Positions 9,400 to 18,204 of a DNA stretch of 64,000 nt are shown piece after piece (positions within the stretch are counted from its first letter, which is position 1; every line of letters starts with the position of its first letter). Source of the DNA: Candidatus Thiodubiliella endoseptemdiera (GTDB taxonomy: Bacteria; Pseudomonadota; Gammaproteobacteria; PS1; Pseudothioglobaceae). The stretch is from the NCBI GenBank assembly GCA_013416635.1, contig JACCHT010000001.1, positions 186,001 to 250,000 of the forward strand, written 5' to 3'. The notes under the pieces were generated by a model. That model saw nothing but the letters and a program-made list of their open reading frames with translations, was not told where the DNA came from and did not search any database. The position numbers were made by a program, and so were the translations under genes.

Positions 9400-10581
9400 A
9401 TGATTAACTTCAACCAAAATAATACCTACCCAACAACGCCATTTTTACGCTCAGGTTTTAGAGTTTTTTTTATGGCAGCAGGTTTAGTTGCCGTTATTTC
9501 AATGGTGTTGTGGGGGGTGTTTTTTCATACTACTTTGTTGACCAGCCAGATTGATACTGTTATTTGGCATGCCCATGAAATGATTTTTGCTTATGCAATG
9601 GCAGTTATTGTTGGATTTTTATTAACTGCTGTGCAAAACTGGACAGGGATTCAAACACTTATTGGAAAGCCTTTATTGGCACTTTTTGCCCTCTGGGCTT
9701 CGGCTAGATTTTTGCCTTTTGTTGCCGATAAATATTTGCTTTTTCAAGCAATTATTGATATTAGTTTTTTGTTATTTTCCTTGATTGCTATTGCTTACCC
9801 GATTATTAAAACCAAACAATGGAAACACATCGGGGTCATTGCTAAATTGTTGTTTATGGTAATAGCACATAGTTTGTTTTATCTTGGCTTATTGGGCTTT
9901 GTTGAGCAGGGCGTCACTTGGGGGCTGTATTTAGGGTTTTACTTAATTTTAAGTCTGATTCTTATGATGATAAGGCGCTTGATACCTTTTTTTATTGAGC
10001 GAGGACTGGGGCTTGATTATGAACTAAAAAATTCTAAATTTTTAGATGTTTTAAGTTTGATATTGATGGTGGTTTATATTCCCGTTGAAGTGTTTTTCAA
10101 TACCCCTATCAGCACTGTTATTGCGACACTTTTAATTGTTATTCACAGTATTAGACTAATATATTGGTATCATCCAAAAATTTGGACAAAGCCTTTATTG
10201 TGGGGGCTTTACTTGGCTTATGGGTTGCTAATATTGGGCTTTGGCTTTAAAGTGTTATCTTATTTTATTATCCTGCCACCTCATTTAGATGTTCACAGTT
10301 TTGCCTTTGGCATTGGCTTGATTACGATTAGTATGATGAGTAGAGTCAGCTTGGGACATACAGGTAATAATGTTTTTAACCCACCTAAACAACTCAATAT
10401 AATTTTCATATTATTACTTCTATCCTTTATATTTAGAATTATTTTTCCAATGTTGAGTATGGCGTATTACAGTGAATGGATTTTAGTTGCACAGGTTTTT
10501 TGGATTAGTGCTTTCACTTGGTTTTTGTGGATTTATGCACCTATGTTTTTTAAAGCTAGAATTGATGGGAAATTTGGATAA
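9400..10581 (+). CDS. nnrS: NnrS family membrane protein
   Basis: NnrS proteins are polytopic heme- and copper-containing membrane proteins associated with nitric oxide stress. This one is 393 residues and almost wholly hydrophobic, with about 12 predicted membrane segments. Conserved His features include WHAHEMIFAYAMAVIVGF near residues 54-71, and the C-terminal half contains SMMSRVSLGHTG. The ATG at 9400 is preferred; an in-frame ATG at 9379 lies inside the MITE. Its stop codon falls in the target duplication of a 99-bp repeat, and a hemerythrin-like gene follows. Before that insertion the two genes would have overlapped as TAATG, so they form a natural NO/O2-response pair. No frame damage is seen. 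Confidence 0.92.
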   Translation: MINFNQNNTYPTTPFLRSGFRVFFMAAGLVAVISMVLWGVFFHTTLLTSQIDTVIWHAHEMIFAYAMAVIVGFLLTAVQNWTGIQTLIGKPLLALFALWASARFLPFVADKYLLFQAIIDISFLLFSLIAIAYPIIKTKQWKHIGVIAKLLFMVIAHSLFYLGLLGFVEQGVTWGLYLGFYLILSLILMMIRRLIPFFIERGLGLDYELKNSKFLDVLSLILMVVYIPVEVFFNTPISTVIATLLIVIHSIRLIYWYHPKIWTKPLLWGLYLAYGLLILGFGFKVLSYFIILPPHLDVHSFAFGIGLITISMMSRVSLGHTGNNVFNPPKQLNIIFILLLLSFIFRIIFPMLSMAYYSEWILVAQVFWISAFTWFLWIYAPMFFKARIDGKFG

Positions 10582-10582
10582 T

Positions 10583-10681
10583 GGGGCTGTTGAATATTGA
10601 AATCACAATCTATGAAACACATAAAAAAAATGCATTATTTTCTGTATTCCCTAAATCGCACTTTCAACATTCAACAGCCCC
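10583..10681. mobile_element. 99-bp MITE-like element with 20-bp inverted ends
   Basis: The ends GGGGCTGTTGAAT and ATTCAACAGCCCC are perfect inverted repeats, and the inverted match extends inward to about 20 bp with one mismatch. The element is flanked by the 5-bp direct repeat ATAAT (10578-10582 and 10682-10686). It contains no gene. The left duplication holds the nnrS stop codon and the right one the first two bases of the next gene's ATG. It is unrelated in sequence to the 161-bp MITE. The hairpin could also reduce read-through transcription. Confidence 0.75.
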
Positions 10682-10684
10682 ATA

Positions 10685-11110
10685 ATGAAAATAGCCAATG
10701 AACTTTTAACACTCGCCAGAGAGCATCATTTTTCTCTATCATTGGGGAATAAGTGTGTTAATACAGCGAAATCAGGTGATACTAAAGCAATTAAAGATTT
10801 ATGTCAGAAAATTTCAAAAACATTTAGAAATGATTTTTCTGCACATTTTGAAACGGAAGAATTAACAATTTTTGCTTTTTTAAAGGATAAATCAATCGAA
10901 CTTTCAGTCTTGTGTAAACAATTGACTGATGAACATCAACAACTATATCAATTAGCAGAACATTTAGATAGCCACACAGAGCAACTATTAACCTTTGGTA
11001 GTTTATTAAAATCACACACTCGATTAGAAGATAGAATGTTATTCCCTCAGGTTGATTTGTTATCAGGCGATGAAAAGAAAATTATTGCCAAATCCAGTTT
11101 GCACCAATAA
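10685..11110 (+). CDS. Hemerythrin HHE-domain protein
   Basis: This 141-residue all-helical protein resembles hemerythrin/HHE cation-binding domains, which hold a di-iron site for O2 or NO sensing, storage or repair. Candidate iron ligands are His14/His15, His54 and Glu58 (HFETEE), His84 (DEHQQL), and His111 and Glu115 (HTRLEDRMLFP). It is much shorter than the iron-sulfur repair protein YtfE/Ric and lacks its N-terminal Cys region. Its position behind nnrS supports a role in nitric oxide or oxygen handling. The start codon overlaps a target duplication created by the 99-bp repeat. Confidence 0.82.
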   Translation: MKIANELLTLAREHHFSLSLGNKCVNTAKSGDTKAIKDLCQKISKTFRNDFSAHFETEELTIFAFLKDKSIELSVLCKQLTDEHQQLYQLAEHLDSHTEQLLTFGSLLKSHTRLEDRMLFPQVDLLSGDEKKIIAKSSLHQ

Positions 11111-11146
11111 TCAAGGTATAACCACATCTTTTGATTTTTTTCAACA

Positions 11147-11268
11147 CTAATTGGTAGAGCGATTAGCGTTAAAAGAAAAAAATACTCAACAAGTTTGGAG
11201 CAATATTCTCAATTTTTCCCGTGATTACCGACTGGGCGAGCAAAATTGCTGATACTCTATTTGATTAA
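11147..11268 (+). pseudogene. Relic of a second MoxR C-terminus
   Basis: This segment aligns by eye with the 3' end of the MoxR gene (about 9016-9217). Shared stretches include the codons for GRAIS, the run around AAGTTTGG-GCAA, and the last codons for DW-KIAD--FD before the stop. About 95 bp in the middle are missing and the frame is lost. It is a diverged, internally deleted copy of the gene tail, not an independent gene. Confidence 0.65.
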
Positions 11269-11336
11269 GATTGCCCGTATTTTTTTAACGGCACTTTGTT
11301 TTAGGGTAGAATAGTTATCTTTTGCAAAAAATAACT

Positions 11337-12443
11337 ATGTTAGAAAAATTTAGCGTTACCAACTTTAAAAATTTTAACGAAAAATTAACACTTGATTTTG
11401 CCGCCAGTGATTATCAATTTAACCCGCAATCTATTAAAGACGGTATTGTTAAAACTGCGATTGTCTATGGTGCTAACGCCTCTGGAAAATCTAATCTTGG
11501 CTTTGCAATACTGGATATCGTTCAACATCTTACTCGCTGGAATAATAGCGATATACATTATAATCATTATTTAAACAAACTCAATAAAACGCCTTATGCA
11601 GAATTTGAATATTGTTTTAAATTTGGGCAAAACAAGGTAATTTATCGTTATTCAAAAATGGATCACAATACTTTATTAGATGAATCTCTACACATTGACG
11701 ATAAAGAAGTTTTATCGGTAAGGCGTATTGGAGTCAAGGATGTTAATTTTTCTCTACAAGGTACAGAAAATTTAAATAAGGATATTATTGATAGTGATAA
11801 GTTGTCCATTATTCGTTATGTACAAGAAAATACTGTATTAATTGATAGCGAAGAAACGCAAATCTTTAAAGAATTTCATGGGTTTGTTAATAAAATGTTG
11901 TTTTTTCGTTCCGTGGAAGAGCGTTCTTTTATAGGGCTAAAAAATGGAGAATATAATATATTTCAAGATATTATCAAAAAAAACAATGTGCAGGATTTTC
12001 AAGAATTTTTAAATGAGGCGGGTATTGCTTGTCAATTAAAGACTGCTAACGATCTTTTTGGAGAGCGGTTAGTTTTTATGATTGGCGATGAAGAGGTTGA
12101 TTTTTCCTCAATAGCCTCATCTGGCACATTGGCTCTATCTTTATTTTATTTTTGGTATCAACGCATTCAAGTCAATAAAACTTCTTTTGTATTTATTGAT
12201 GAGTTTGATGCGTTCTACCATCATAACTTATCTAAGTTTGTTGTTAAAAAACTAAAAGAAATTGATGTTCAGGTTATTTTTACTACACATAATACCGACA
12301 TTATGAGCAATGATTTGTTACGCCCTGATTGTTATTTTATTTTAGCCAACAACCAAATTACCCCCATAAATAAACTAACTGATCAAGAATTACGCGCAGC
12401 CCATAATTTGCAAAAGCTTTATAAAGCCCACGCATTTGAATAA
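11337..12443 (+). CDS. AAA15-type ATPase of a putative defence pair
   Basis: This is an SMC/RecF-like ATPase of the AAA15/AAA21 (OLD-related) group, 368 residues from the ATG at 11337; an upstream TTG at 11322 would add five. The N-terminus LEKFSVTNFKNF is typical of this group. Walker A is GANASGKS (45-52), the signature-like SSGTLALSL is near 265, Walker B is FIDEFDAF (286-293), and the switch histidine is in TTHNTDIMS (316-324). It overlaps the next gene by one base (TAATG), so they are coupled. ATPases of this type next to a small TOPRIM/RloB-like protein occur in abortive-infection and RloAB-like modules; defence is therefore inferred, not shown. The gene is intact while its neighbours are frame-damaged. 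Confidence 0.82.
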   Translation: MLEKFSVTNFKNFNEKLTLDFAASDYQFNPQSIKDGIVKTAIVYGANASGKSNLGFAILDIVQHLTRWNNSDIHYNHYLNKLNKTPYAEFEYCFKFGQNKVIYRYSKMDHNTLLDESLHIDDKEVLSVRRIGVKDVNFSLQGTENLNKDIIDSDKLSIIRYVQENTVLIDSEETQIFKEFHGFVNKMLFFRSVEERSFIGLKNGEYNIFQDIIKKNNVQDFQEFLNEAGIACQLKTANDLFGERLVFMIGDEEVDFSSIASSGTLALSLFYFWYQRIQVNKTSFVFIDEFDAFYHHNLSKFVVKKLKEIDVQVIFTTHNTDIMSNDLLRPDCYFILANNQITPINKLTDQELRAAHNLQKLYKAHAFE

Positions 12444-13141
12444 TGGCAGACAATTCGATTACTTTGTTTGTGTTTGAAGGAGAGAAACAAGAGCGTCAAT
12501 ATTTACATATTTTTCTTGAGGCTTTATCTATTAATGTTAATCGAATAGAAATTGCATTTTGCACGCATATTTATGCATTGCATAAGAAGTTAGAAGAGAG
12601 TATTAATTTAGACACTTTTGAGTTATTAAAGGAAGAATGCACTGCATTAAAAAATTCAACAGATTACGATAGAGATGACATTGCTAGAATATATCTATTT
12701 TTTGATTATGATGGACATGTGTCAGGAGCAGACGATAAGAAAATACAAAAAATGTTAAAGGTATTTGATAATGAAACAGAAGAGGGAAAGCTTTTTTTGA
12801 GTTATCCAATGCTGGAAGCCTTAGGCGATAAGTCTGCTAATTTTAAAAATACTATCACAAAAATTCAAACTGGAGGCTTGTATAAAAGCACGAGCAGAAG
12901 CGTTGGAGAGTTGGCGGAACTGCCTATAGGTGAATTTAAAGAATTGGTATGTAAACACCTTAAAAAAGCCAATTATCTAGTCAATGGAAGGCACCAAATT
13001 CCTAGTAATTTAATTGAACAATTCGATATTTTTACCCAACAACTCAATCAACACATTACCCCAAATGGAGAGGTTATTGTATTAAGCGCTTTGCCTTTAT
13101 TCTATTTAGACTACAAAGGTGTAAACAATATCGCTTTATGA
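12443..13141 (+). CDS. TOPRIM/RloB-like protein of the putative defence pair
   Basis: This 232-residue protein begins ITLFVFEGEKQERQYL, which matches the first TOPRIM motif (acidic residue Glu12 in a beta-strand/turn). It then has IYLFFDYDGH (Asp88, Asp90), like the second TOPRIM DxD motif. Proteins with this layout, such as RloB or AbiLii, are thought to be nucleases that act with an AAA15 ATPase. The rest is not recognisable to me. It starts inside the ATPase stop codon (TAATG) and ends overlapping the next start by 4 bp (ATGA). The three genes are thus one translational unit, which ties it to the HExxH/VWA gene as well. Confidence 0.7.
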   Translation: MADNSITLFVFEGEKQERQYLHIFLEALSINVNRIEIAFCTHIYALHKKLEESINLDTFELLKEECTALKNSTDYDRDDIARIYLFFDYDGHVSGADDKKIQKMLKVFDNETEEGKLFLSYPMLEALGDKSANFKNTITKIQTGGLYKSTSRSVGELAELPIGEFKELVCKHLKKANYLVNGRHQIPSNLIEQFDIFTQQLNQHITPNGEVIVLSALPLFYLDYKGVNNIAL

Positions 13142-14479
13142 GTAAATCAGATTATCATTTTTGGCAAGACACATCGGTAAAACCTAAGGAAAAGGTTAGA
13201 GTGATTGGTGGAGATGTTATTCAACCAAAGCAAGAAAATGACCTTGGCACTGAACTGGATCTGATTAAAGCTAAACTTACCAAAGCACGCACGCAACTGA
13301 TACTTGACAGTCCATTTTTGGGTAATTTAGTGTTGCGTTTGCCGTTGGTAGCTGCGCATTCTTGGTGTAAAACCAGTGCCACGGATGCCAAAAGTTTTTA
13401 CTATAACCCTGAATTTATTGATTCACTCAATAATCATCAAATAAAATTCGTTCTTATTCACGAGGCGCTACATTGTGCGCTGACTCATTTTGCTCGACGA
13501 GGCAATCGCACCAAGCATAAATGGGATTTGGCTTGTGATTTTGCCATCAATCCCTTGTTAATTAAGGAGGGCTTTCATCCGCCATTAGAGGTGCCAATTT
13601 TTCAACAATACGAAGGTATGATTGCTGAAGAAATCTATCCGATGATTGATGATAATCTTAATCAGAGCCGATGGATCAGCATTTATATGACGACCAAGCG
13701 AATGAGGATTCTAAACAATCTGATGGTGGAATGCGTGAAGAAGATTTGCAAAAGAACAACAACAAAATAATTCAGAATCTAAATCTGACAATCAGCAGGG
13801 CAGGGGTGCTTCACAATTAGCACAACAGCCACCAAAGTTACAACCTGACGAAGTAGAAAAGCTGGCAACACAATGGCAAAAAAATCTAGCTTCTAGTGCA
13901 CAATTGGCACAACAGGCAGGAAAATTAGACGGTGAATTTGCAAAATTAATTGACTTTTTCTTACAGCCACAAGTATCGTGGCAGTCGCTATTAGCCCAGT
14001 ATATGTCCACTTTTGCACGAGATGATTTTTCCTATACTCGCCCTTCACGCCGCTCAGGCGATGCTATCTTGCCCTCACTTAAATCACATCAAATTGACAT
14101 CACTATTGCCATTGACACTTCTGGCTCAATCTCACAAGAGGAAATCAATGAATTTGTCTCGGAAGTTGATGCTATCAAAGCCAATTTGCGTGTCAGTATC
14201 ACTCTCCTTGCCTGTGATGATAAACTGTCAGACCATTGCCCTTGGCGTTTTGAAGCATGGAATGAACTACAATTCCCAGCATCATTGGGTGGCGGAAAAG
14301 GCACCAACTTTAACCCTGTTTTTGACCACATTAACGCGCAAGACAACACCTGTGATGTGCTTATCTACTTCACCGATGCCAAAGGCATATTCCCTGAAAC
14401 AGAACCAAACTACCCAGTTATGTGGCTAGTCAAAGGCAAAGAACGCACTCCGTGGGGTATTCGTATTCAGCTCAATTAA
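13138..14479 (+). pseudogene. DUF2201-type HExxH plus VWA-like protein, frame-disrupted
   Basis: The N-terminal half (13138 to about 13665) is a putative metallopeptidase domain with the zinc motif HEALH (residues 108-112) followed by HKWDLACDFAINP. The C-terminal half (about 13750-14479) is a VWA-like domain with the MIDAS motif DTSGS and a Gln-rich linker before it. Two frame changes separate them, near 13665 and near 13750; the second is explained by one A missing from an A run. The family usually pairs with a MoxR ATPase such as the one at 8180-9217. Here it is coupled by ATGA overlap to the TOPRIM gene. A rhodanese gene follows after 3 bp. Confidence 0.78.
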
Positions 14480-14482
14480 ACT

Positions 14483-14797
14483 ATGAAAGACTTTACCGCC
14501 ACTGAACTTGAGATTTATTTAAAAGATAATCAACCTTTGCTATTAGATGTACGAGAGCAATGGGAATGGGATAAATGCCATTTTGAAAATTCTAAATTAT
14601 TGCCAATGGGGCAAATTATGGCGAATATTGATTTATTGGACAAAACACAGGAAGTTATTGTCATTTGTCACCACGGTATTCGTTCTATGCAGGTTGCACA
14701 CTACTTTAGCTCTATTGGCTTTGAAAAAGTGATTAACTTACGCGGAGGCATTGATGCTTGGACAAAGCAGATTGATAATTCTATGACGCTTTATTAA
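14483..14797 (+). CDS. Single-domain rhodanese (sulfurtransferase)
   Basis: This is a GlpE/PspE-like rhodanese of 104 residues without a signal peptide, so probably cytoplasmic. It has the DVREQWEWDKCHFENS entry motif and the active-site loop ICHHGIRS with catalytic Cys62, followed by NLRGGIDAW. Such proteins carry persulfide sulfur; the acceptor cannot be told from sequence. It lies 3 bp after the VWA gene and would be co-transcribed with it. A MITE starts 7 bp beyond its stop. Confidence 0.92.
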   Translation: MKDFTATELEIYLKDNQPLLLDVREQWEWDKCHFENSKLLPMGQIMANIDLLDKTQEVIVICHHGIRSMQVAHYFSSIGFEKVINLRGGIDAWTKQIDNSMTLY

Positions 14798-14804
14798 CTA
14801 TAAT

Positions 14805-14965
14805 GAGACCTTTGCATAAATAGGGATGATTAGCAAAATGACAGATTTTATTAAATTGGAAATTTTTTAAATCCACTCCTAGCAGGGCTAAGGGTGTTTT
14901 TAAAAAGTTTGTAATTTGATGAAAGATGGCGTTTTGATGATTATTCATATTTATGCAAAGGTCTC
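14805..14965 (-). mobile_element. 161-bp MITE, full copy 3
   Basis: This full copy has a 6-bp flanking repeat TATAAT (14799-14804 and 14966-14971), one base longer than at most other copies. It lies between the rhodanese gene and the dUTPase gene, both on the plus strand, so the dUTPase start region directly follows the element. Confidence 0.94.
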
Positions 14966-15000
14966 TATAATGATTGACCAATAAATTAAACGATATTTTT

Positions 15001-15663
15001 ATGAATAAAATTAAACAAATGTTTGAGTTACAACAAAAACTCAATGATGCCACCAATGGACTAATCTGGACAGAAGGTGCAACCAAAGAGGGGCGACAAA
15101 TCTCTTGGCTACGGTGTATTTATATGGAAGCAGCTGAGGCGATTGACTCCTTTAACTGGAAACATTGGAAAAATATTGAAGGGCAGCCTGATTTAGACAA
15201 TGCCAAGGTTGAATTGGTGGATATTTGGCATTTTATTATGTCTGAAGCTATTCATTTTGGCGATACTCAATTCGCTGAAGCCTATGAAGGTATGCAGGCT
15301 GACAGGGAAATTAATCCAGAAATGATGATTGAGATTTTAGAAAAATTGATTGCCGTTGCTGCCACTGCGAATGTGGATAAATCACAAAATGGATTGTATG
15401 AAATTACTGGCTTGTTCTTTAAAGCATTAGCAACAATGGGTATGGATGTGCCAGAACTTTATACCCGCTATATCGTTAAAAATCAACTTAACACTTTTAG
15501 ACAAGACCATGGCTACAAAGACGGCTCTTATATTAAAATGTGGTCTGACAGCAAGGGCAATAGCGTTGAAGACAATGTAGTTGCATTTAATATTATGGAT
15601 GAAAATCCTGAGTTTAGCCCCGAAGAACTCTATCAAAAATTAGAGGAAAGTTACCCACAGTAG
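15001..15663 (+). CDS. Dimeric all-alpha dUTPase
   Basis: This dUTP/dUDP pyrophosphatase of the all-alpha MazG-like superfamily keeps uracil out of DNA and supplies dUMP for thymidylate synthesis. It is 220 residues from the ATG at 15001; a TTG at 14974 would extend it by nine. The metal-binding helices are visible as EAAEAIDSFNWKHWK and, downstream, AKVELVDIWHFIMSEA, giving the ExxxE and ExxD acidic sets. The C-terminal region YIVKNQLNTFRQDHGYKDGSY is also typical. It is a dimeric type, unrelated to trimeric beta Dut. Confidence 0.88.
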   Translation: MNKIKQMFELQQKLNDATNGLIWTEGATKEGRQISWLRCIYMEAAEAIDSFNWKHWKNIEGQPDLDNAKVELVDIWHFIMSEAIHFGDTQFAEAYEGMQADREINPEMMIEILEKLIAVAATANVDKSQNGLYEITGLFFKALATMGMDVPELYTRYIVKNQLNTFRQDHGYKDGSYIKMWSDSKGNSVEDNVVAFNIMDENPEFSPEELYQKLEESYPQ

Positions 15664-15805
15664 AACTTTAAATATAATTACACAAAATATTGCGCATGTT
15701 ATAACAATCTTTGTGGCGGCAGGTTAGCCGAAACTAAGCAAACACTTTATTATTGGCGAAACCTATTTTGATTGGATTATCTTGGATAAATAACGGAGAA
15801 TTTAA

Positions 15806-15880
15806 ATGAGTGCAGAAGTAACATTATTTGTAGGTATCGGTGTTTTATTGGTTATTGCAGTTATCGGTAGTAATTTTTAA
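15806..15880 (+). CDS. 24-residue single-span membrane peptide
   Basis: This short frame starts with ATG at 15806, preceded by the good ribosome-binding site CGGAGA with 6 bases spacing. It encodes MSAEVTLFVG followed by a hydrophobic stretch to IAVIGSNF, about 18 residues that would span a membrane once. It ends in TAA. I do not recognise it; its size and composition resemble small accessory subunits of respiratory or other membrane complexes. No partner gene is adjacent. The 140 bp upstream hold no other gene. Confidence rests on the ribosome-binding site and the clean hydrophobic segment only. Confidence 0.5.
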   Translation: MSAEVTLFVGIGVLLVIAVIGSNF

Positions 15881-15901
15881 AAAATAGCATCTTACATACA
15901 G

Positions 15902-16096
15902 ATGATTAGTTTTAGAGAAGTAAGAAACAACTTAAAAGACACAATACAATATTCTTTTAACGGAATATCTTTGAGGGGTGGCTTATCTAGGCTTTGGTCT
16001 AGAAGAATTGATGATAAAAATCGTTTAATTTATAAATTTAACAATAACCAATTAACTATTATTGCCTGTAGATACTATTATGATAAAGCTCACTGA
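15902..16096 (+). pseudogene. YoeB-family toxin, N-terminally shortened, no antitoxin
   Basis: The C-terminal part matches YoeB-type ribosome-dependent mRNA endonuclease toxins: LSRLWSRRIDDKNRLIYKF followed by [12 protein letters not shown]. The catalytic-type Arg and His/Tyr end are kept. The 64-residue frame lacks about 20-25 residues of the usual N-terminus. No YefM-like antitoxin frame lies upstream; that space holds the 24-residue peptide. The end overlaps the selD start by 17 bp. A remnant of a toxin-antitoxin pair is the simplest reading. Confidence 0.72.
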
Positions 16097-17114
16097 ATAC
16101 AGTCACGGCCAAGGCTGTGGATGCAAAATATCTCCGAAAGTATTAGATACTATTTTAAAATCATCAATCGATGAGTTGAAGGATCCTAACTTATTGGTGG
16201 GCAATCATTCTCGTGATGATGCGGCGGTGTATGATATTGGTAACGGTGAAGCAATCATTAGCACTACTGATTTTTTTATGCCGATTGTTGATGACCCTTT
16301 TACTTTCGGGCGTATTGCGGCAACAAATGCCATTAGTGATGTTTATGCAATGGGCGGTACGCCGTTGATGGCTATTGCAATTTTTGGTTGGCCATTGGGT
16401 AAATTACCTGCAGAAGTAGGGCAACAGGTGATTGAGGGCGGGCGTAGTGTTTGTCAGGAAGCGGGTATGATATTGGCTGGTGGACATAGTATTGATTCGC
16501 CTGAACCGATTTTTGGCTTAGCAGTGACAGGCAGGGTAGCGGTTAAACATCTAAAAGAGAACTCTACGGCAAAAATTGGCGATAAAATTTATCTGACTAA
16601 AGCACTTGGTATTGGTATTTTAACCACGGCACAGAAACAAAAGAAAATCACGGATGAAGATGAAAAACGCGCAATTGACACAATGTGCGAACTTAATGAT
16701 ATTGGTGCAAAATTAGCAAAAATAGAGGGTGTGAATGCTATTACCGATGTGACAGGATTTGGACTCGGTGGACATTTGTCCGAAGTATGCTTAGGTTCTA
16801 AGGTATCTGCTACCATTGATTATGACAAAGTGCCAACTCTGCCAAATATAAAAGATTATTTAGCTGATGGCTGTTCGCCAGGGGGTGCACAACGCAACTT
16901 TGACAGTTACGGGCACAATCTTAGTGCAATGGAAAGCGAAGTGCAATCTATTATTTGTGACCCACAAACCAGTGGAGGGCTATTGATTATGGTGGCAGAC
17001 AACGGACAAAGCGAGTTTCAGCAAGTAATGCAAGGTGCAGGATTTGATTTGACTGCTATTGGCGCTATTGTGGCAAATGATGACAATCAAGCAATCGTGC
17101 AAATCAATGCCTGA
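16080..17114 (+). CDS. selD: Selenide, water dikinase
   Basis: SelD makes selenophosphate from selenide and ATP, the selenium donor for selenocysteine and 2-selenouridine. The ATG at 16080 gives 344 residues and the expected start with [10 protein letters not shown]; Cys13 and Lys16 correspond to E. coli Cys17 and Lys20. The nucleotide-binding motifs [24 protein letters not shown] and [16 protein letters not shown] are present. The residue at the active site is Cys, not Sec. It overlaps mnmH by 8 bp. No selA or selB is visible in this window, so selenium use for tRNA modification is the only outlet seen. Confidence 0.96.
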   Translation: MIKLTEYSHGQGCGCKISPKVLDTILKSSIDELKDPNLLVGNHSRDDAAVYDIGNGEAIISTTDFFMPIVDDPFTFGRIAATNAISDVYAMGGTPLMAIAIFGWPLGKLPAEVGQQVIEGGRSVCQEAGMILAGGHSIDSPEPIFGLAVTGRVAVKHLKENSTAKIGDKIYLTKALGIGILTTAQKQKKITDEDEKRAIDTMCELNDIGAKLAKIEGVNAITDVTGFGLGGHLSEVCLGSKVSATIDYDKVPTLPNIKDYLADGCSPGGAQRNFDSYGHNLSAMESEVQSIICDPQTSGGLLIMVADNGQSEFQQVMQGAGFDLTAIGAIVANDDNQAIVQINA

Positions 17115-18204
17115 ACTCACTCAAATTACGGATTTCGGCCGTTTATTTGCTAACGACACCCCTTTATTTGACACCAGAGCACCGACTGAGTTTGCGCAGG
17201 GGGCTTTTCTACATACTTATAGTTTACCGCTGATGAGTGATAAAGAGCGAGAGTTAGTAGGCACTTGCTATAAAAATAAAGGGCAAGATGAGGCGATACT
17301 CTTGGGGCATGAGTTGGTGCAAGGCGATATTAAGGCGCAACGCATTAGAAAATGGCTTGAATTTATTGAAAAATACCCAAATGGCGCACTTTATTGTTTT
17401 CGGGGAGGTTTGCGCAGCCAAATAACACAACAATGGATTTTTGAAGCTTCAGGTATTGATTATCCACGCATTAAAGGGGGCTACAAGGCGCTACGCCGAT
17501 TTTTAATTGATGAAACTGACCGTATTATGGGGCAAGTTACCCCGATTGTGATTGGCGGGCAGACGGGTTGCGGCAAAACGCTGCTATTGGATAAGTTGAA
17601 GAATAAGATTGACTTAGAAGGCTTGGCAAACCACCGTGGTTCTGCCTTTGGCAATACCACCACGCCACAACCGACACAGATTAATTTTGAAAATGCATTG
17701 GCAATTCAACTCATTAAACAACAAAATCAAACGCTACTTGCTTTTGAAGACGAAGGTTCAAATGTTGGTAGGGTGCATATTCCACAATGTGTGCAGGCAA
17801 AGACTTCTACTGTTGAATTGGTGCTACTTGAAGCCACTGTTGAAGAGCGTCTTAAAATCAGTATGGATGCTTATGTGATTAACCTATGTGCAGATTTTAT
17901 TGCCAAAAATAATGAAAAAGGGGTTGATAATTTTGCCAATTATTGGCTAAAAAGTTTAGAAAAAATCCAAAAACGCTTGGGTTTAGAGCGTTATCAATCT
18001 ATGTTAAATTTGCTCAATAATGCGCTCTCACTTTATAAAGAGCAAGGTGATAGCACGGGTTTTCATCCTGTGGTAGAAGAGTTATTAGTCGGTTATTACG
18101 ACCCAATGTATAATTATCAAATTCAGAAAAAGATGGATAGGGTAGTGTTTAAAGGTAGTTCTGACGAAGTATTGTCCTATCTAAATGACAAATCCATTTA
18201 CTAG
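17107..18204 (+). CDS. mnmH: tRNA 2-selenouridine synthase
   Basis: MnmH (SelU/YbbB) replaces the sulfur of 2-thiouridine at the wobble position of Lys, Glu and Gln tRNAs by selenium from selenophosphate. The 365-residue protein has an N-terminal rhodanese domain with catalytic Cys97 ([11 protein letters not shown]) and a P-loop domain with GGQTGCGKT (150-158). The start overlaps the selD end by 8 bp, and selD-mnmH is a known operon. The stop codon TAG uses the first base of the downstream MITE; before that insertion it would have been TAA. Confidence 0.96.
   Translation: MPELTQITDFGRLFANDTPLFDTRAPTEFAQGAFLHTYSLPLMSDKERELVGTCYKNKGQDEAILLGHELVQGDIKAQRIRKWLEFIEKYPNGALYCFRGGLRSQITQQWIFEASGIDYPRIKGGYKALRRFLIDETDRIMGQVTPIVIGGQTGCGKTLLLDKLKNKIDLEGLANHRGSAFGNTTTPQPTQINFENALAIQLIKQQNQTLLAFEDEGSNVGRVHIPQCVQAKTSTVELVLLEATVEERLKISMDAYVINLCADFIAKNNEKGVDNFANYWLKSLEKIQKRLGLERYQSMLNLLNNALSLYKEQGDSTGFHPVVEELLVGYYDPMYNYQIQKKMDRVVFKGSSDEVLSYLNDKSIY

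Noticed and set aside
14974..15000. A TTG start extending the dUTPase by nine residues
   Set aside because: The ATG at 15001 fits better, and the TTG lies almost directly against the MITE duplication.
15664..15805. A possible riboswitch or tRNA-like structure upstream of the 24-residue peptide
   Set aside because: Short GC-richer pieces can pair, but no known fold or cloverleaf could be drawn.
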